Shown here piece by piece: positions 1-7,112 of a stretch of 64,000 nt of DNA; position 1 is the first letter of the stretch; every line of letters starts with the position of its first letter. The notes under the pieces were generated by a model. It was not told the origin of the DNA. It was given only the letters and a program-made list of their open reading frames with translations, and ran no database searches. Origin of the DNA: CAYOHP01 sp964403795 [NCBI: uncultured bacterium]. GTDB taxonomy: Bacteria > Muiribacteriota > UBA6191 > CAZXTJ01. The stretch covers positions 1-64,000 of the forward strand of contig CAYOHP010000007.1 in assembly GCA_964403795.1 (NCBI GenBank), in the 5' to 3' direction. Made by a program: the position numbers and the translations under genes.

Positions 1-164
1 CCCGGCCCCGGCGGGGGGCCCGACGAACGGAGAGGCGGGCGCAGGCACCCCCCCGGCGGTCCGAGCCGCCTCGCGGTGCCGCCGCCCGGCCGGTGGCCGG
101 CACCGCGTGGGGCCGGGTTCCGGGGCCCCTCGATCTCCACTGTTTTGTCGGGGTCGGGCTGCCG

Positions 165-1043
165 ATGGATCGGGAGGAGGTCTCCCGACACTTGTTCTCC
201 CCCTTTCCGGCCTTCCGACAGTTCCTGCTCCGGGCCGGCGTGGTCGCCCTCGCGCTGGCGACCTGCCTCCGGGCCGAGACCGCCGCCCCGGCAGCCCCGG
301 TGGAAGTCGTCCCCGACTCGATCCGGGAGATCCGCCTCCGGGAGGCCCGAGCCGATGCGGTGCGGGCCGAAGTGGAGCGGGCGCTGGAGGGAACCCTCGG
401 GGCCCGGGTCCGCCAGGTGAGCCTGGGGCTCTCCGAGCCCCGTCTGCTCCGGCGCGGCGAGGACTTCGAGCTGCGCTTCGAGAGCGGGGAGATCCACCTC
501 TCCGAGATGGACGTCGGCGGGATCAAGGTCACGGGATCGATCCGTTTCGAGGACTTGCGCCTCGACTATGCGGCCCTGGGCGTCGGGCAGTTCCGTCTGC
601 TCTCGGATCCGAAGGTCTATCCGGACCTCTCCACTTCGCTCACCGACCTCGAGGTCTTCATGCAGAAGCAGGGTCTGCGCGAGACCTTCCTGCGCCACGA
701 CCAGGAGACCGGCGACCTGATCTTCGGGGGGCGCCGGCCGGTCCGGATCCTGCTGGTCAGGGTCAATCCCCTGGTCACCGTGCGCGGTCGCTTCGTCCTC
801 GCCGACAACAAGGTGGGCTTCCACCTGAGCCGGATCGACGTGGAGGATGCCGGCGGCGCGGTGGCCGAGGCCGTGGAGCGTCGGGTCCGCTCGCTGGCGG
901 CCCAGACCGTCGACCTCGACGAGGTGCTCTCCGGGCTCCGGATCCGCTCCGTGCGGGTGGGTGGCGGCCGGGTCCGGGTGGTCTCGGAGGCGGGCCTGCT
1001 CCTGGCCCAGGACCTGACCTCGGAAGCCGCCGGCGCCGGGTAG
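165..1043 (+). CDS. Secreted DUF2993/LmeA-like lipid-binding protein (tentative)
   Basis: The product is about 292 residues from ATG 165. A hydrophobic segment near residues 18-33 (RAGVVALALATCLRA) looks like a signal peptide. A better spaced start may be TTG 192, which follows AGGAGG at 175-180 and would give a cleaner signal peptide. The mature part alternates long beta-strand-like stretches with a helix around VRAEVERALEG. It resembles the DUF2993/LmeA fold, whose members bind phospholipid in the cell envelope, but no diagnostic motif is visible, so the function is inferred. The gene converges on the next one with a single base between the two stop codons. The 164 bases before it hold no gene that I can support. 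Confidence 0.6.
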   Translation: MDREEVSRHLFSPFPAFRQFLLRAGVVALALATCLRAETAAPAAPVEVVPDSIREIRLREARADAVRAEVERALEGTLGARVRQVSLGLSEPRLLRRGEDFELRFESGEIHLSEMDVGGIKVTGSIRFEDLRLDYAALGVGQFRLLSDPKVYPDLSTSLTDLEVFMQKQGLRETFLRHDQETGDLIFGGRRPVRILLVRVNPLVTVRGRFVLADNKVGFHLSRIDVEDAGGAVAEAVERRVRSLAAQTVDLDEVLSGLRIRSVRVGGGRVRVVSEAGLLLAQDLTSEAAGAG

Positions 1044-1044
1044 G

Positions 1045-1875
1045 CTACCCCTGGACGAAGACCTCCAGGGTCTGGAAGGTCCCGTCGTCGGGATCGGTCA
1101 CCGTCACCGAGAGGGTGTTGGTGCCGGCCGCCAGGCCCGGGACGTCGAAGCGGTAGTTGGCTCCCTTGGCCACGGGGACGTTCTCGAGCCGGGCCACGCC
1201 GTTCACCCGGAAGGTGGCGCGGCCGCGTCGGCTGGAGCGGAACTCCAGGACCTGTCGACCGGTCGGCAGCAGCCGGACCCCTCCCGTGACGGTCCAGGGA
1301 GCCGACTCCTCGACCCGCACCGTGAAGCGGGCCGAGAACTGGTTGTGACCCGAGAGGGGTCGGGTCGAGCGCAGCATGATCCCGGAGGTCACGGTCGACT
1401 CGCCCCCCGAGTCGACGACCTTCTGGAACATGGCGACCAGGTCGGCGGTGGTCAGCGGCGAGACCGGGAGCGAGAACACGTCCTCGGGGAGACTCTGGCC
1501 GGAGAACGGCTGGTCGAGCCGGTGCATGGTGGCGATGCCGCCGCCGAGCTCGAGACCGACTTCGACCACCCGGGGCGCCACCAGGGCCTGGCCTGCCAGG
1601 TGGACGGTGGGTTTGAACACCGCACGCACTTCGGACTCCACTTCCCCGGTCGGGCTCCTGGTCACCCCGGCCCGCAGGCCGAGCCGGCTCACGTCCCGCA
1701 CCGCCCCGTCCTTGGTGCGTTCGACCGAGCGGAAGGTATCGAGGCCGCGCAGGTCGGCGAGTCCCAGGAGGATGCGTTCCAGGCCGTAGCCGGAGGCCGG
1801 GACGAGCAGGGCAGCCAGGGCAGCGGCCAACCAGGCTCCCCGGGGGGGGCGATGAGGGCTAGGAGCCTGTCGCAC
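1045..1875 (-). CDS. Secreted protein of unknown function, start codon inside a repeat element
   Basis: About 276 residues. The N-terminus from GTG 1875 (MRQAPSPHRPPRG, then WLAAALAALLVPASGYG) is a typical signal peptide with a basic n-region. An in-frame ATG at 1905 would add ten residues. Both starts lie inside the inverted-repeat element at 1860-2026, so the element supplies the start and the first residues. The C-terminal 60 residues look like a small beta-sandwich (RATFRVNGVARLENVPVAKG, and NTLSVTVTDPDDG), as in Ig-like domains of exported proteins. The middle part, with GGGIATMHRLDQPFSG, matches no family I recognise. The ribosome-binding site is weak. The coding sequence is real on length and composition; its role is unknown. 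Confidence 0.6.
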   Translation of the reverse strand: MRQAPSPHRPPRGAWLAAALAALLVPASGYGLERILLGLADLRGLDTFRSVERTKDGAVRDVSRLGLRAGVTRSPTGEVESEVRAVFKPTVHLAGQALVAPRVVEVGLELGGGIATMHRLDQPFSGQSLPEDVFSLPVSPLTTADLVAMFQKVVDSGGESTVTSGIMLRSTRPLSGHNQFSARFTVRVEESAPWTVTGGVRLLPTGRQVLEFRSSRRGRATFRVNGVARLENVPVAKGANYRFDVPGLAAGTNTLSVTVTDPDDGTFQTLEVFVQG

Positions 1876-2026
1876 GTAGCCGCCTGCATTCGTCGGCCCC
1901 TGCATCCCCGCCTGCGGCAGCGCTCTCCTCGCAGGCAGGATCCGCTGCCCGCTTCGTCGATCGCCTTGCAGGCGGGGCGCAGGATGCCGCCTCGGTGCGA
2001 CGGCGCCTATGTGCGACAGGCTCCTA
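1860..2026. repeat. Dispersed inverted-repeat element, copy 1
   Basis: A 167-bp element bounded by 25-bp imperfect terminal inverted repeats at 1860-1884 and 2002-2026, matching at 23 of 25 positions. Nested inside are CCCCGCCTGC (1906-1915) pairing with GCAGGCGGGG (1968-1977), and GGCAGCG (1916-1922) pairing with CGCTGCC (1943-1949). A single strand could therefore fold into one long branched hairpin. The 77-base core at 1904-1980 matches the core of a second copy at 14554-14630 at 72 of 77 positions. It encodes no protein of its own. Its shape recalls REP/REPIN or MITE elements mobilised in trans; no transposase lies in this window. Confidence 0.85.
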
Positions 2027-2221
2027 GGGGACACCGGATCCTCCCGGGAAAAGGGTAGTCGGGGTCCGGCCGCCTGCGAAGCCTGGCGGCCGGGAGGACC
2101 GGAACCGGCCGGTCCGGAGCCTGGTTGTCGGGTCGGGCTCCGGGTGGCAGGACGGCGCCGGGTCCGTGACAGCGCGTGTGGGTAGCCGCCGACGGGACCT
2201 CCGGGGGAGCCTCCGGTCACC

Positions 2222-3178
2222 ATGCGAAACCTCCCCTCCCGGACCGGCCTCCTCGTTCCCCTCCTGGTGCTCCTGGTCTGCCCGTCCCCCGGTCCCGCCC
2301 TCGGCCCGCGACCGGCCAGCCTGGTCCTGGTGCAGGGCACCTTTCGCACGCCCGAGCAGGCACTGGTGGTCGCCTATCGCCCGGAGTGGTCCGTGGCCCT
2401 CGATCCTTCCCTCTGCCGGGAGAGGGCGCCCGGAGTCCTGGAGGCGGCCGCCGACCTCCTGCTGGGTCCTTCGGCCCGCTCCGACCTGCCGGCCTCGCTG
2501 ACCTGCCTGGCAGGCCTCGGCGCTGCCGGGCATCGCTTCCTGGTGCGGGTCCAGGGTCCGGAGGGCGGGGAGGCGGACGATTGGCTGGAGCGCCTGGGGT
2601 GGCGGCGTTCCGGGGATCCCGGGGAAGGACGGCAGCCCGACTCCCGAGGTCGGACCTGGGGGGGGGCCTGGGTCCAGACCGGTGCTTCGGCCCGGTTCGC
2701 GGCCGGCATGGGGATCCTGCGCGGCGACGCCGAGGCATTCCCCATGCGTCTCTCCGGGATCGGTGAAGAGGGGTTCAAGGTCCACCGGCTCGGCCGTGTC
2801 GCCTTCGGGACGCTCGCCTCCTGCCGCAGGTTCCCGAGCCCCGGGGGCGCGCCGCCTGCCTTCCTGCCGCTGGATCCCGGAGTCCTGACGACCCCGCCGG
2901 AGTGGCTCCAGCTCTCCCTCCATCTCGAGCCCCGGGTCGGGCCCGGCGGGCTCCAGCTGAGACTGGCCTTCGGCCGCACCGGACCGAGGGACACCCCGGC
3001 CGGTCGCGGCGCCGAGATCGAGCGGGTCCGGCTGGGGTGGAGCGGTCCGCCGCCGGCCTGGATCCGGCGCTTCCCCGACCGCCTGGCCATCGCCTGGACC
3101 GAGGATCCGGCCTCGGCCCTGGGCCGGATGCAAGCGTGGATCGAGTCGGTGCGGGATCCTGTGGAGGGCCCCGGGTGA
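2222..3178 (+). CDS. Secreted protein of unknown function
   Basis: 318 residues starting with a clear signal peptide (RTGLLVPLLVLLVCPSPGPALG, residues 7-28). The Cys at residue 20 is not in a convincing lipobox, so periplasmic or outer-membrane delivery is more likely than lipoprotein anchoring. The mature protein has few Lys and many Arg, Gly and Pro. It contains the segments LVLVQGTFRTPEQALVVAYR and LDPGVLTTPPEWLQLSLHL and an acidic C-terminal helix (ALGRMQAWIESVRD). I recognise no family. A purine-rich stretch (GGGGGAG) lies about 15 bases upstream of ATG 2222. The 195 bases between the repeat element and this start hold no other gene that I can see. It converges on the SLH gene with only 7 bases between stops. 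Confidence 0.65.
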   Translation: MRNLPSRTGLLVPLLVLLVCPSPGPALGPRPASLVLVQGTFRTPEQALVVAYRPEWSVALDPSLCRERAPGVLEAAADLLLGPSARSDLPASLTCLAGLGAAGHRFLVRVQGPEGGEADDWLERLGWRRSGDPGEGRQPDSRGRTWGGAWVQTGASARFAAGMGILRGDAEAFPMRLSGIGEEGFKVHRLGRVAFGTLASCRRFPSPGGAPPAFLPLDPGVLTTPPEWLQLSLHLEPRVGPGGLQLRLAFGRTGPRDTPAGRGAEIERVRLGWSGPPPAWIRRFPDRLAIAWTEDPASALGRMQAWIESVRDPVEGPG

Positions 3179-3185
3179 TCCCGGG

Positions 3186-4244
3186 TCAGTGCGAGAGGCG
3201 GCGGGCTTCCAGGGCCAGCGAAGCGAGGTAGCCGAGGACCCGGGCTCGCTCGGGATCGAGCCGACCCGACTCGATGTCCTGCATGGCGCCCATGAGGGAG
3301 GTCTCGAGGCGGTCGGCGGCGCGGGAGCCCGGCCCGGGAGGGGCGATCGGGTGAGGCTGGCCGGGAGACCTGAGGATCCGCGAGACCCGCAGGGCCGAGT
3401 CCACGGGGTCGGGGGCCGCGGTGGGGGCCTCGGGAACGGGGCCGGGCGCCTCGGTACCTTGCCGCGATCCTGCGGTGCCCCGGGAGCCCGGACCGGGCCC
3501 CGGAGGGGACGCGGAGGAGAGGGCCCTCCAGGCCATGCGGACCCGATCGCGGGAGATCGGGGCCCTCGCCTCGAAGCTCTCGAAGCCGGGATCCCCGGCG
3601 AGATCGGTCGGTACCGGACGCGACTCCAAGGCATCCAGGGCCGCCAGCAGGCGCCGGTGCTGGGCCTCGCCCGGGGACGGCGACGACGAGTCCGCGGGGG
3701 CGGAGGCCCTGCGCCCCGGGCGACCGGCGGACCGGTTCCGGGAAGCGCCGTCTCCGGCCCGGGATGCCGGGGCAGGGGCCGCGGGCCCGGGGGAGGCGTT
3801 TCCCGATCCCGGAGGCGGCACGGTCGAGAGGCGCTTGCGCCAGGCCTCCTGGGAACCCGGGTTCTCGAGCAGGGCCTGGTGGGTAGCGAGCATCCGGGCC
3901 ATCCCGGTCACGACTTCCCGGAGCTTCCGGAGCTCGTCGTCCTGGGCCGGGCGGGTCTCGAGCAGGCGCTGGGTGTAGCGGGCCAGGATCTCGGCCATCT
4001 CGAAGCGGGTGAAGCTCCGCTTCCCGTGGAACTTCTGGCCCCAGCCCTCGAGCATCCCCTCGGTCCGGAGCCACTCGATCGCCGGGTAGGCCCAGTGGTC
4101 GGGGCTCACGTCCCGGAAGGAGTCGACCGGCGGCCTCAGCACGAAGTCCTGGGCCGGAGCCGGGAAGGCTCCCCAGACCGAGAGCGCCACCACCATCGCC
4201 GGGAGGCGGAAGGGACGATGCCGGGGACGGCGGGTTGCCATCAT
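3186..4244 (-). CDS. SLH-domain secreted protein with long disordered/coiled tail
   Basis: 352 residues. Residues 1-32 form a signal peptide (LPAMVVALSVWGAFPAPAQ). Residues about 42-92 form one S-layer-homology domain, with FRDVSPDHWAYPAIEWL and FTRFEMAEILARYTQ as recognisable halves. SLH domains anchor proteins to peptidoglycan-linked polymers. A short helix (DELRKLREVVTGMARMLATHQ) follows, then a Pro/Ser/Ala-rich low-complexity region, and a C-terminal helix (RLDPERARVLGYLASLALEARRL). Its start overlaps the stop of the upstream gene (ATG at 4244 or 4241). It is the last gene of a six-gene operon with pilin-like proteins, so it may tether that apparatus to the cell wall; that role is inference. 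Confidence 0.75.
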   Translation of the reverse strand: MMATRRPRHRPFRLPAMVVALSVWGAFPAPAQDFVLRPPVDSFRDVSPDHWAYPAIEWLRTEGMLEGWGQKFHGKRSFTRFEMAEILARYTQRLLETRPAQDDELRKLREVVTGMARMLATHQALLENPGSQEAWRKRLSTVPPPGSGNASPGPAAPAPASRAGDGASRNRSAGRPGRRASAPADSSSPSPGEAQHRRLLAALDALESRPVPTDLAGDPGFESFEARAPISRDRVRMAWRALSSASPPGPGPGSRGTAGSRQGTEAPGPVPEAPTAAPDPVDSALRVSRILRSPGQPHPIAPPGPGSRAADRLETSLMGAMQDIESGRLDPERARVLGYLASLALEARRLSH

Positions 4245-5035
4245 CCCCCGTCCTGGACTCCGGGCTGGGCGTTCATGCGTCGCAGGCGGAGCAGGACCTG
4301 GTTCGAGCCGCTCTGGAATCGCGGGCGGGCGTGCTCGCCTTGGGTGCTCTTGAGCAGGGCCTGGATGCGGGCCTTGCGGGCCAGGTCCTCCGGGGAGAGC
4401 ACTTCCCCGGACTGTGCGCCGGGGTCGTGCCCGATGCCGGGTGCCTCGGGGGACACCGGCTCGGCGTAGAGGCGGGAGAGGCCGGTTCCCACCGGGAGAG
4501 CCTGGGGGCGGGCCTCCACCCCGGAGAGCACCCTCTGGGCGAGGACCGGCAGCGGGGGCCGATCCGGGGCGGTCCGGGGACCGAGGAGCTCGAGGCCGGG
4601 GAAGGTCCGGAGGACCCTCTCGGCGGTCTCGATCCGGGTGGCTGCCTGGGCCGGCTTCTCTTCGTCGTGGGTCAGGGCACCGAGCAGTTCAGCCTTGGGG
4701 AGGGTCGGATTGGCGGCCGCCTGTTTCGGGATCTCGATGCCCATCATCTGGAGGGCGTCGAGCAGGGCTCGTCGACGCGACTCGGGACTGCCCGATGGAT
4801 CCTCGGCTTCGATCCGCTTCTCCAGGAAGGCGATCAACTGCTCCATGGCCGCCGATCCGGCGGCCGGCGGCCCGGAGGCGGGACCGGGCGCCTCGGTCAG
4901 CGGCATCCCGGAGGGATCCTCGAGGACCGAGAGGTCCACCGGTCCGCCGGTCTGGGAGCGTGCGGGCGTCGGGGCCAGCAGCGTGGTCAGGAACAGCAGG
5001 GACGCGGTAGCGGCGCGAAGGGTGGCATCGGACAC
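4241..5035 (-). CDS. Secreted protein of unknown function in pilin-like operon
   Basis: 264 residues with a signal peptide (TASLLFLTTLLAPTPARS, residues 10-27). The mature region begins with an acidic/Pro-rich stretch, then a helix (AMEQLIAFLEKRIEAED) followed by RRALLDALQMMGIEI. A further predicted helix (SPEDLARKARIQALLKST) precedes a Gln/Arg-rich end. No enzymatic motif is visible and I recognise no family. It sits 15 bases downstream of the FecR-like gene and overlaps the SLH gene by four bases, so all three are probably made from one transcript and act in the same envelope structure. Confidence 0.65.
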   Translation of the reverse strand: MSDATLRAATASLLFLTTLLAPTPARSQTGGPVDLSVLEDPSGMPLTEAPGPASGPPAAGSAAMEQLIAFLEKRIEAEDPSGSPESRRRALLDALQMMGIEIPKQAAANPTLPKAELLGALTHDEEKPAQAATRIETAERVLRTFPGLELLGPRTAPDRPPLPVLAQRVLSGVEARPQALPVGTGLSRLYAEPVSPEAPGIGHDPGAQSGEVLSPEDLARKARIQALLKSTQGEHARPRFQSGSNQVLLRLRRMNAQPGVQDGG

Positions 5036-5050
5036 GGGTTTCCTTCCCTC

Positions 5051-5953
5051 CTACCTAGGATCGGCGGCAGAACCCGCCCGGTCCACACTTCCCTCGATCC
5101 GGCGGAATCCTTCCGGCCGGACCTCCACCACGGATCCCGGAGTGGCGGTCAGCCTTCCCCGCGGGGTCCGGACCGTCAGGGAGTGGGGAGCGCCGGCCCC
5201 GGTGGTGACCCGGACCAGCCCCGCCACCACCTCGATGGCATCCGGGGCGAGGAAGATCCGGCTCGAGGGTGCCAGGGCCAGTTCGCCCCGGTTGCCCGAG
5301 AGGAGGACCACCAGGCGGGTGCCGGCATCGGTGCGGATCCAGCTGCGCCATGCGATCCGCTCGACCCGACCGGTGGCCAGGGGCCGCCAGGCGGAGGAGT
5401 CCTCGGACCTCACCTCGGCGGACCCCGAGCCGAGCATGGCGGTGGGATCGGCGTCCTCGCCGGCGCTCCGGTCGATCGTGGCATCAGGGGAAACCGGGTT
5501 CCGGGAGCCGCGCAGGCTCCGCCAGCGGGCCAGCAGATCCGGGATCGAGCGACCAGCCTGGTCCGTGGACGGTCGGGGTCGGGCCGTGGACGGCTCGTCG
5601 GGGTCGATTCCGTAGAGCCGGAGGTCGGGAGCCAGCTCCGGGGAGACCTCCTCCGGGGCGACCCCCGGGTGGTCGGATCCGGCGGGCGCGGCGGTGCCGA
5701 GGGTGGCGGGCGGGGGTGGGAGTCGGGTAGCCGCGGGAGCCTCGGGTCGAGGCACCGGGGTCGGGTCGGTCGACGGAGGACGGCTCCCGGGTGTCGAGGT
5801 GGGCCGGGGGGCGAGGGCGAGATCGCCCAGGAGCTCGCGCTCCACGGCCAGGGCCCGGTGCCGGGCTCGGGGATCCAGGGACCACAGGGCCCGGTCGGCC
5901 ACCACGGGCATCGACGCCGGGGCGGAAGCGAGCAGGAGCGCCAAGGGAGACAA
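5051..5953 (-). CDS. FecR-like secreted protein (TTG start)
   Basis: About 300 residues. I chose TTG 5953 because GAGAGG lies about 7 bases before it and it opens directly into a signal peptide (SPLALLLASAPASMPVVA); no suitable ATG is available past the upstream stop at 5974. A Pro/Thr-rich linker (about residues 50-95) follows. The C-terminal part, from about residue 200, has the FecR pattern: WIRTDAGTRLVVLLSGNRG, then LALAPSSRIFLAP, then SLTVRTPRGRLTATPGS. FecR-family domains are periplasmic beta structures used in signalling or as structural parts of surface machines. No sigma factor is adjacent, so an iron-signalling role is unlikely; a structural role with the neighbouring pseudopilins is the better inference. 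Confidence 0.65.
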   Translation of the reverse strand: MSPLALLLASAPASMPVVADRALWSLDPRARHRALAVERELLGDLALAPRPTSTPGSRPPSTDPTPVPRPEAPAATRLPPPPATLGTAAPAGSDHPGVAPEEVSPELAPDLRLYGIDPDEPSTARPRPSTDQAGRSIPDLLARWRSLRGSRNPVSPDATIDRSAGEDADPTAMLGSGSAEVRSEDSSAWRPLATGRVERIAWRSWIRTDAGTRLVVLLSGNRGELALAPSSRIFLAPDAIEVVAGLVRVTTGAGAPHSLTVRTPRGRLTATPGSVVEVRPEGFRRIEGSVDRAGSAADPR

Positions 5954-5973
5954 GGACGGACCTCTCGGGTGCG

Positions 5974-6648
5974 CTAGAGCAGGCTCCCGTCCTGCGGCAC
6001 CTCGATCCGGAGCTCCTGGTTGATCCGTCGCGGGTACACCGTGGTGGAAAGCTGGATCAGGTTCTTCGGATCCCCTTGTCCATCGGCAGCCTGCTTGAAA
6101 TCCTTGATCTTCACGTCGTAGTAGGCGACGTCGACGATGACCCGGTAGTACTGGAACAGGATCCGCTCGTTCTCGCTGGTGTGCCGGACCTGGAACTTGT
6201 CCACCGGCGTCTGCCCCCCGAGCCAGATCCGTCGCTCCGCGGGCTCGCCCATGTCGAGGCTGTCCATGGGCCACTTCTCGTAGAGGATGGTCTGCTGCTC
6301 CCGGTTGAAGGTGTACTTGCTGTAGTAGCGCCGGAGCGGGTCGTCGTTGCCCCGGCTGGGGTCGAGGAGCGGGATCGCCAGGGTGCTGGTCCCGAAGCTC
6401 GAGGCCACCACCGGGGCCACCGCGTGCCGGAGTTCCTGCCGGATCCTGGCGAGCAGGATCCGCACCGCGATCTCGCCCTCGACCTTGCGGGTGGCGAACC
6501 CGACCCGGATGGCCCCCGAGTAGTACATGTCGTAGAGCACCGAGAGGCAGATGGCCGAGAGCACGAAGACGATCAGGATCTCGATCAGGGTGAAGCCGCG
6601 GCGTCGGGGCCGGGGACCGGTGCCGGGCACTCGGAGGGCCATCGTCAC
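5974..6648 (-). CDS. Type II secretion GspJ/PilW-like minor pseudopilin
   Basis: 224 residues. A short basic leader ends in RRRG, followed by FTLIEILIVFVLSA, the class III (prepilin) cleavage and N-methylation motif with Glu at +5. The hydrophobic helix continues to about residue 40. The size and the beta-rich C-terminus resemble GspJ/PilW minor pseudopilins, which initiate pseudopilus or type IV pilus assembly in the inner membrane. It overlaps the GspI-like gene by four bases and precedes the FecR-like gene by 20 bases. The paired I-like and J-like order is typical of secretion operons, but the ATPase (GspE), platform (GspF) and secretin are not in this window. Confidence 0.85.
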   Translation of the reverse strand: MTMALRVPGTGPRPRRRGFTLIEILIVFVLSAICLSVLYDMYYSGAIRVGFATRKVEGEIAVRILLARIRQELRHAVAPVVASSFGTSTLAIPLLDPSRGNDDPLRRYYSKYTFNREQQTILYEKWPMDSLDMGEPAERRIWLGGQTPVDKFQVRHTSENERILFQYYRVIVDVAYYDVKIKDFKQAADGQGDPKNLIQLSTTVYPRRINQELRIEVPQDGSLL

Positions 6649-7112
6649 TTCACCGGGGTGTAGAAGGTGACCAGGACCGCGCTCTTTGGCTTCTTGGTGG
6701 AGCGGTCGTCCCAGGTCACGGTGACCTCGATCTTCTTCATGTCCCGGGGGTCGTAGCCCTCGATGGGGCTCACCCGGGCGGTGATCACGAAGCGGGGATC
6801 GTAGTTCTCGAGTTCGGTGCCCTCGGGGATGTTGTGCTCCTTGAAGATCTGCTCGGGCGTCATCTCCTGGCCGTTGGGGGCGAAGGCCGCGTAGGGCGCC
6901 CCCCGGATGGTCTCGAGGATCTCCGAGGCGTACACCGTCGCCAGGGTCTCGTCGCCGCCCCGGTACACCCGGAGGAAGCCCTGGCGGAGCAGCACGAAGA
7001 TCTGTCCGATCACGGCCACCACCACCACCAGGGTGACCATGACCTCGATCACCGTCATGGCCCGACGCGACCGGCCCCTGGACCCCGGGTTCCCGCCGTC
7101 GCCCCGGGTCAT
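6645..7112 (-). CDS. GspI/PilV-like minor pseudopilin
   Basis: 155 residues from ATG 7112, which overlaps the stop of the upstream gene (ATGA). A basic leader (MTRGDGGNPGSRGRSRRA) precedes MTVIEVMVTLVVVVAVIGQIF: a class III prepilin signal with Glu at +5 and Ala rather than Gly at -1, a substitution that prepilin peptidases can tolerate. The C-terminal half is beta-rich (FVITARVSPIEGYD, KKIEVTVTWDDRS), as in GspI/PilV proteins, where a strand pattern ending in VxVxW is common. It is probably a tip subunit together with the GspJ-like neighbour. Confidence 0.85.
   Translation of the reverse strand: MTRGDGGNPGSRGRSRRAMTVIEVMVTLVVVVAVIGQIFVLLRQGFLRVYRGGDETLATVYASEILETIRGAPYAAFAPNGQEMTPEQIFKEHNIPEGTELENYDPRFVITARVSPIEGYDPRDMKKIEVTVTWDDRSTKKPKSAVLVTFYTPVK

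Noticed and set aside
5051-5953. FecR as an iron-responsive anti-sigma regulator
   Set aside because: No sigma factor or TonB receptor is adjacent and the protein has a cleavable-type signal peptide rather than the FecR inner-membrane layout.
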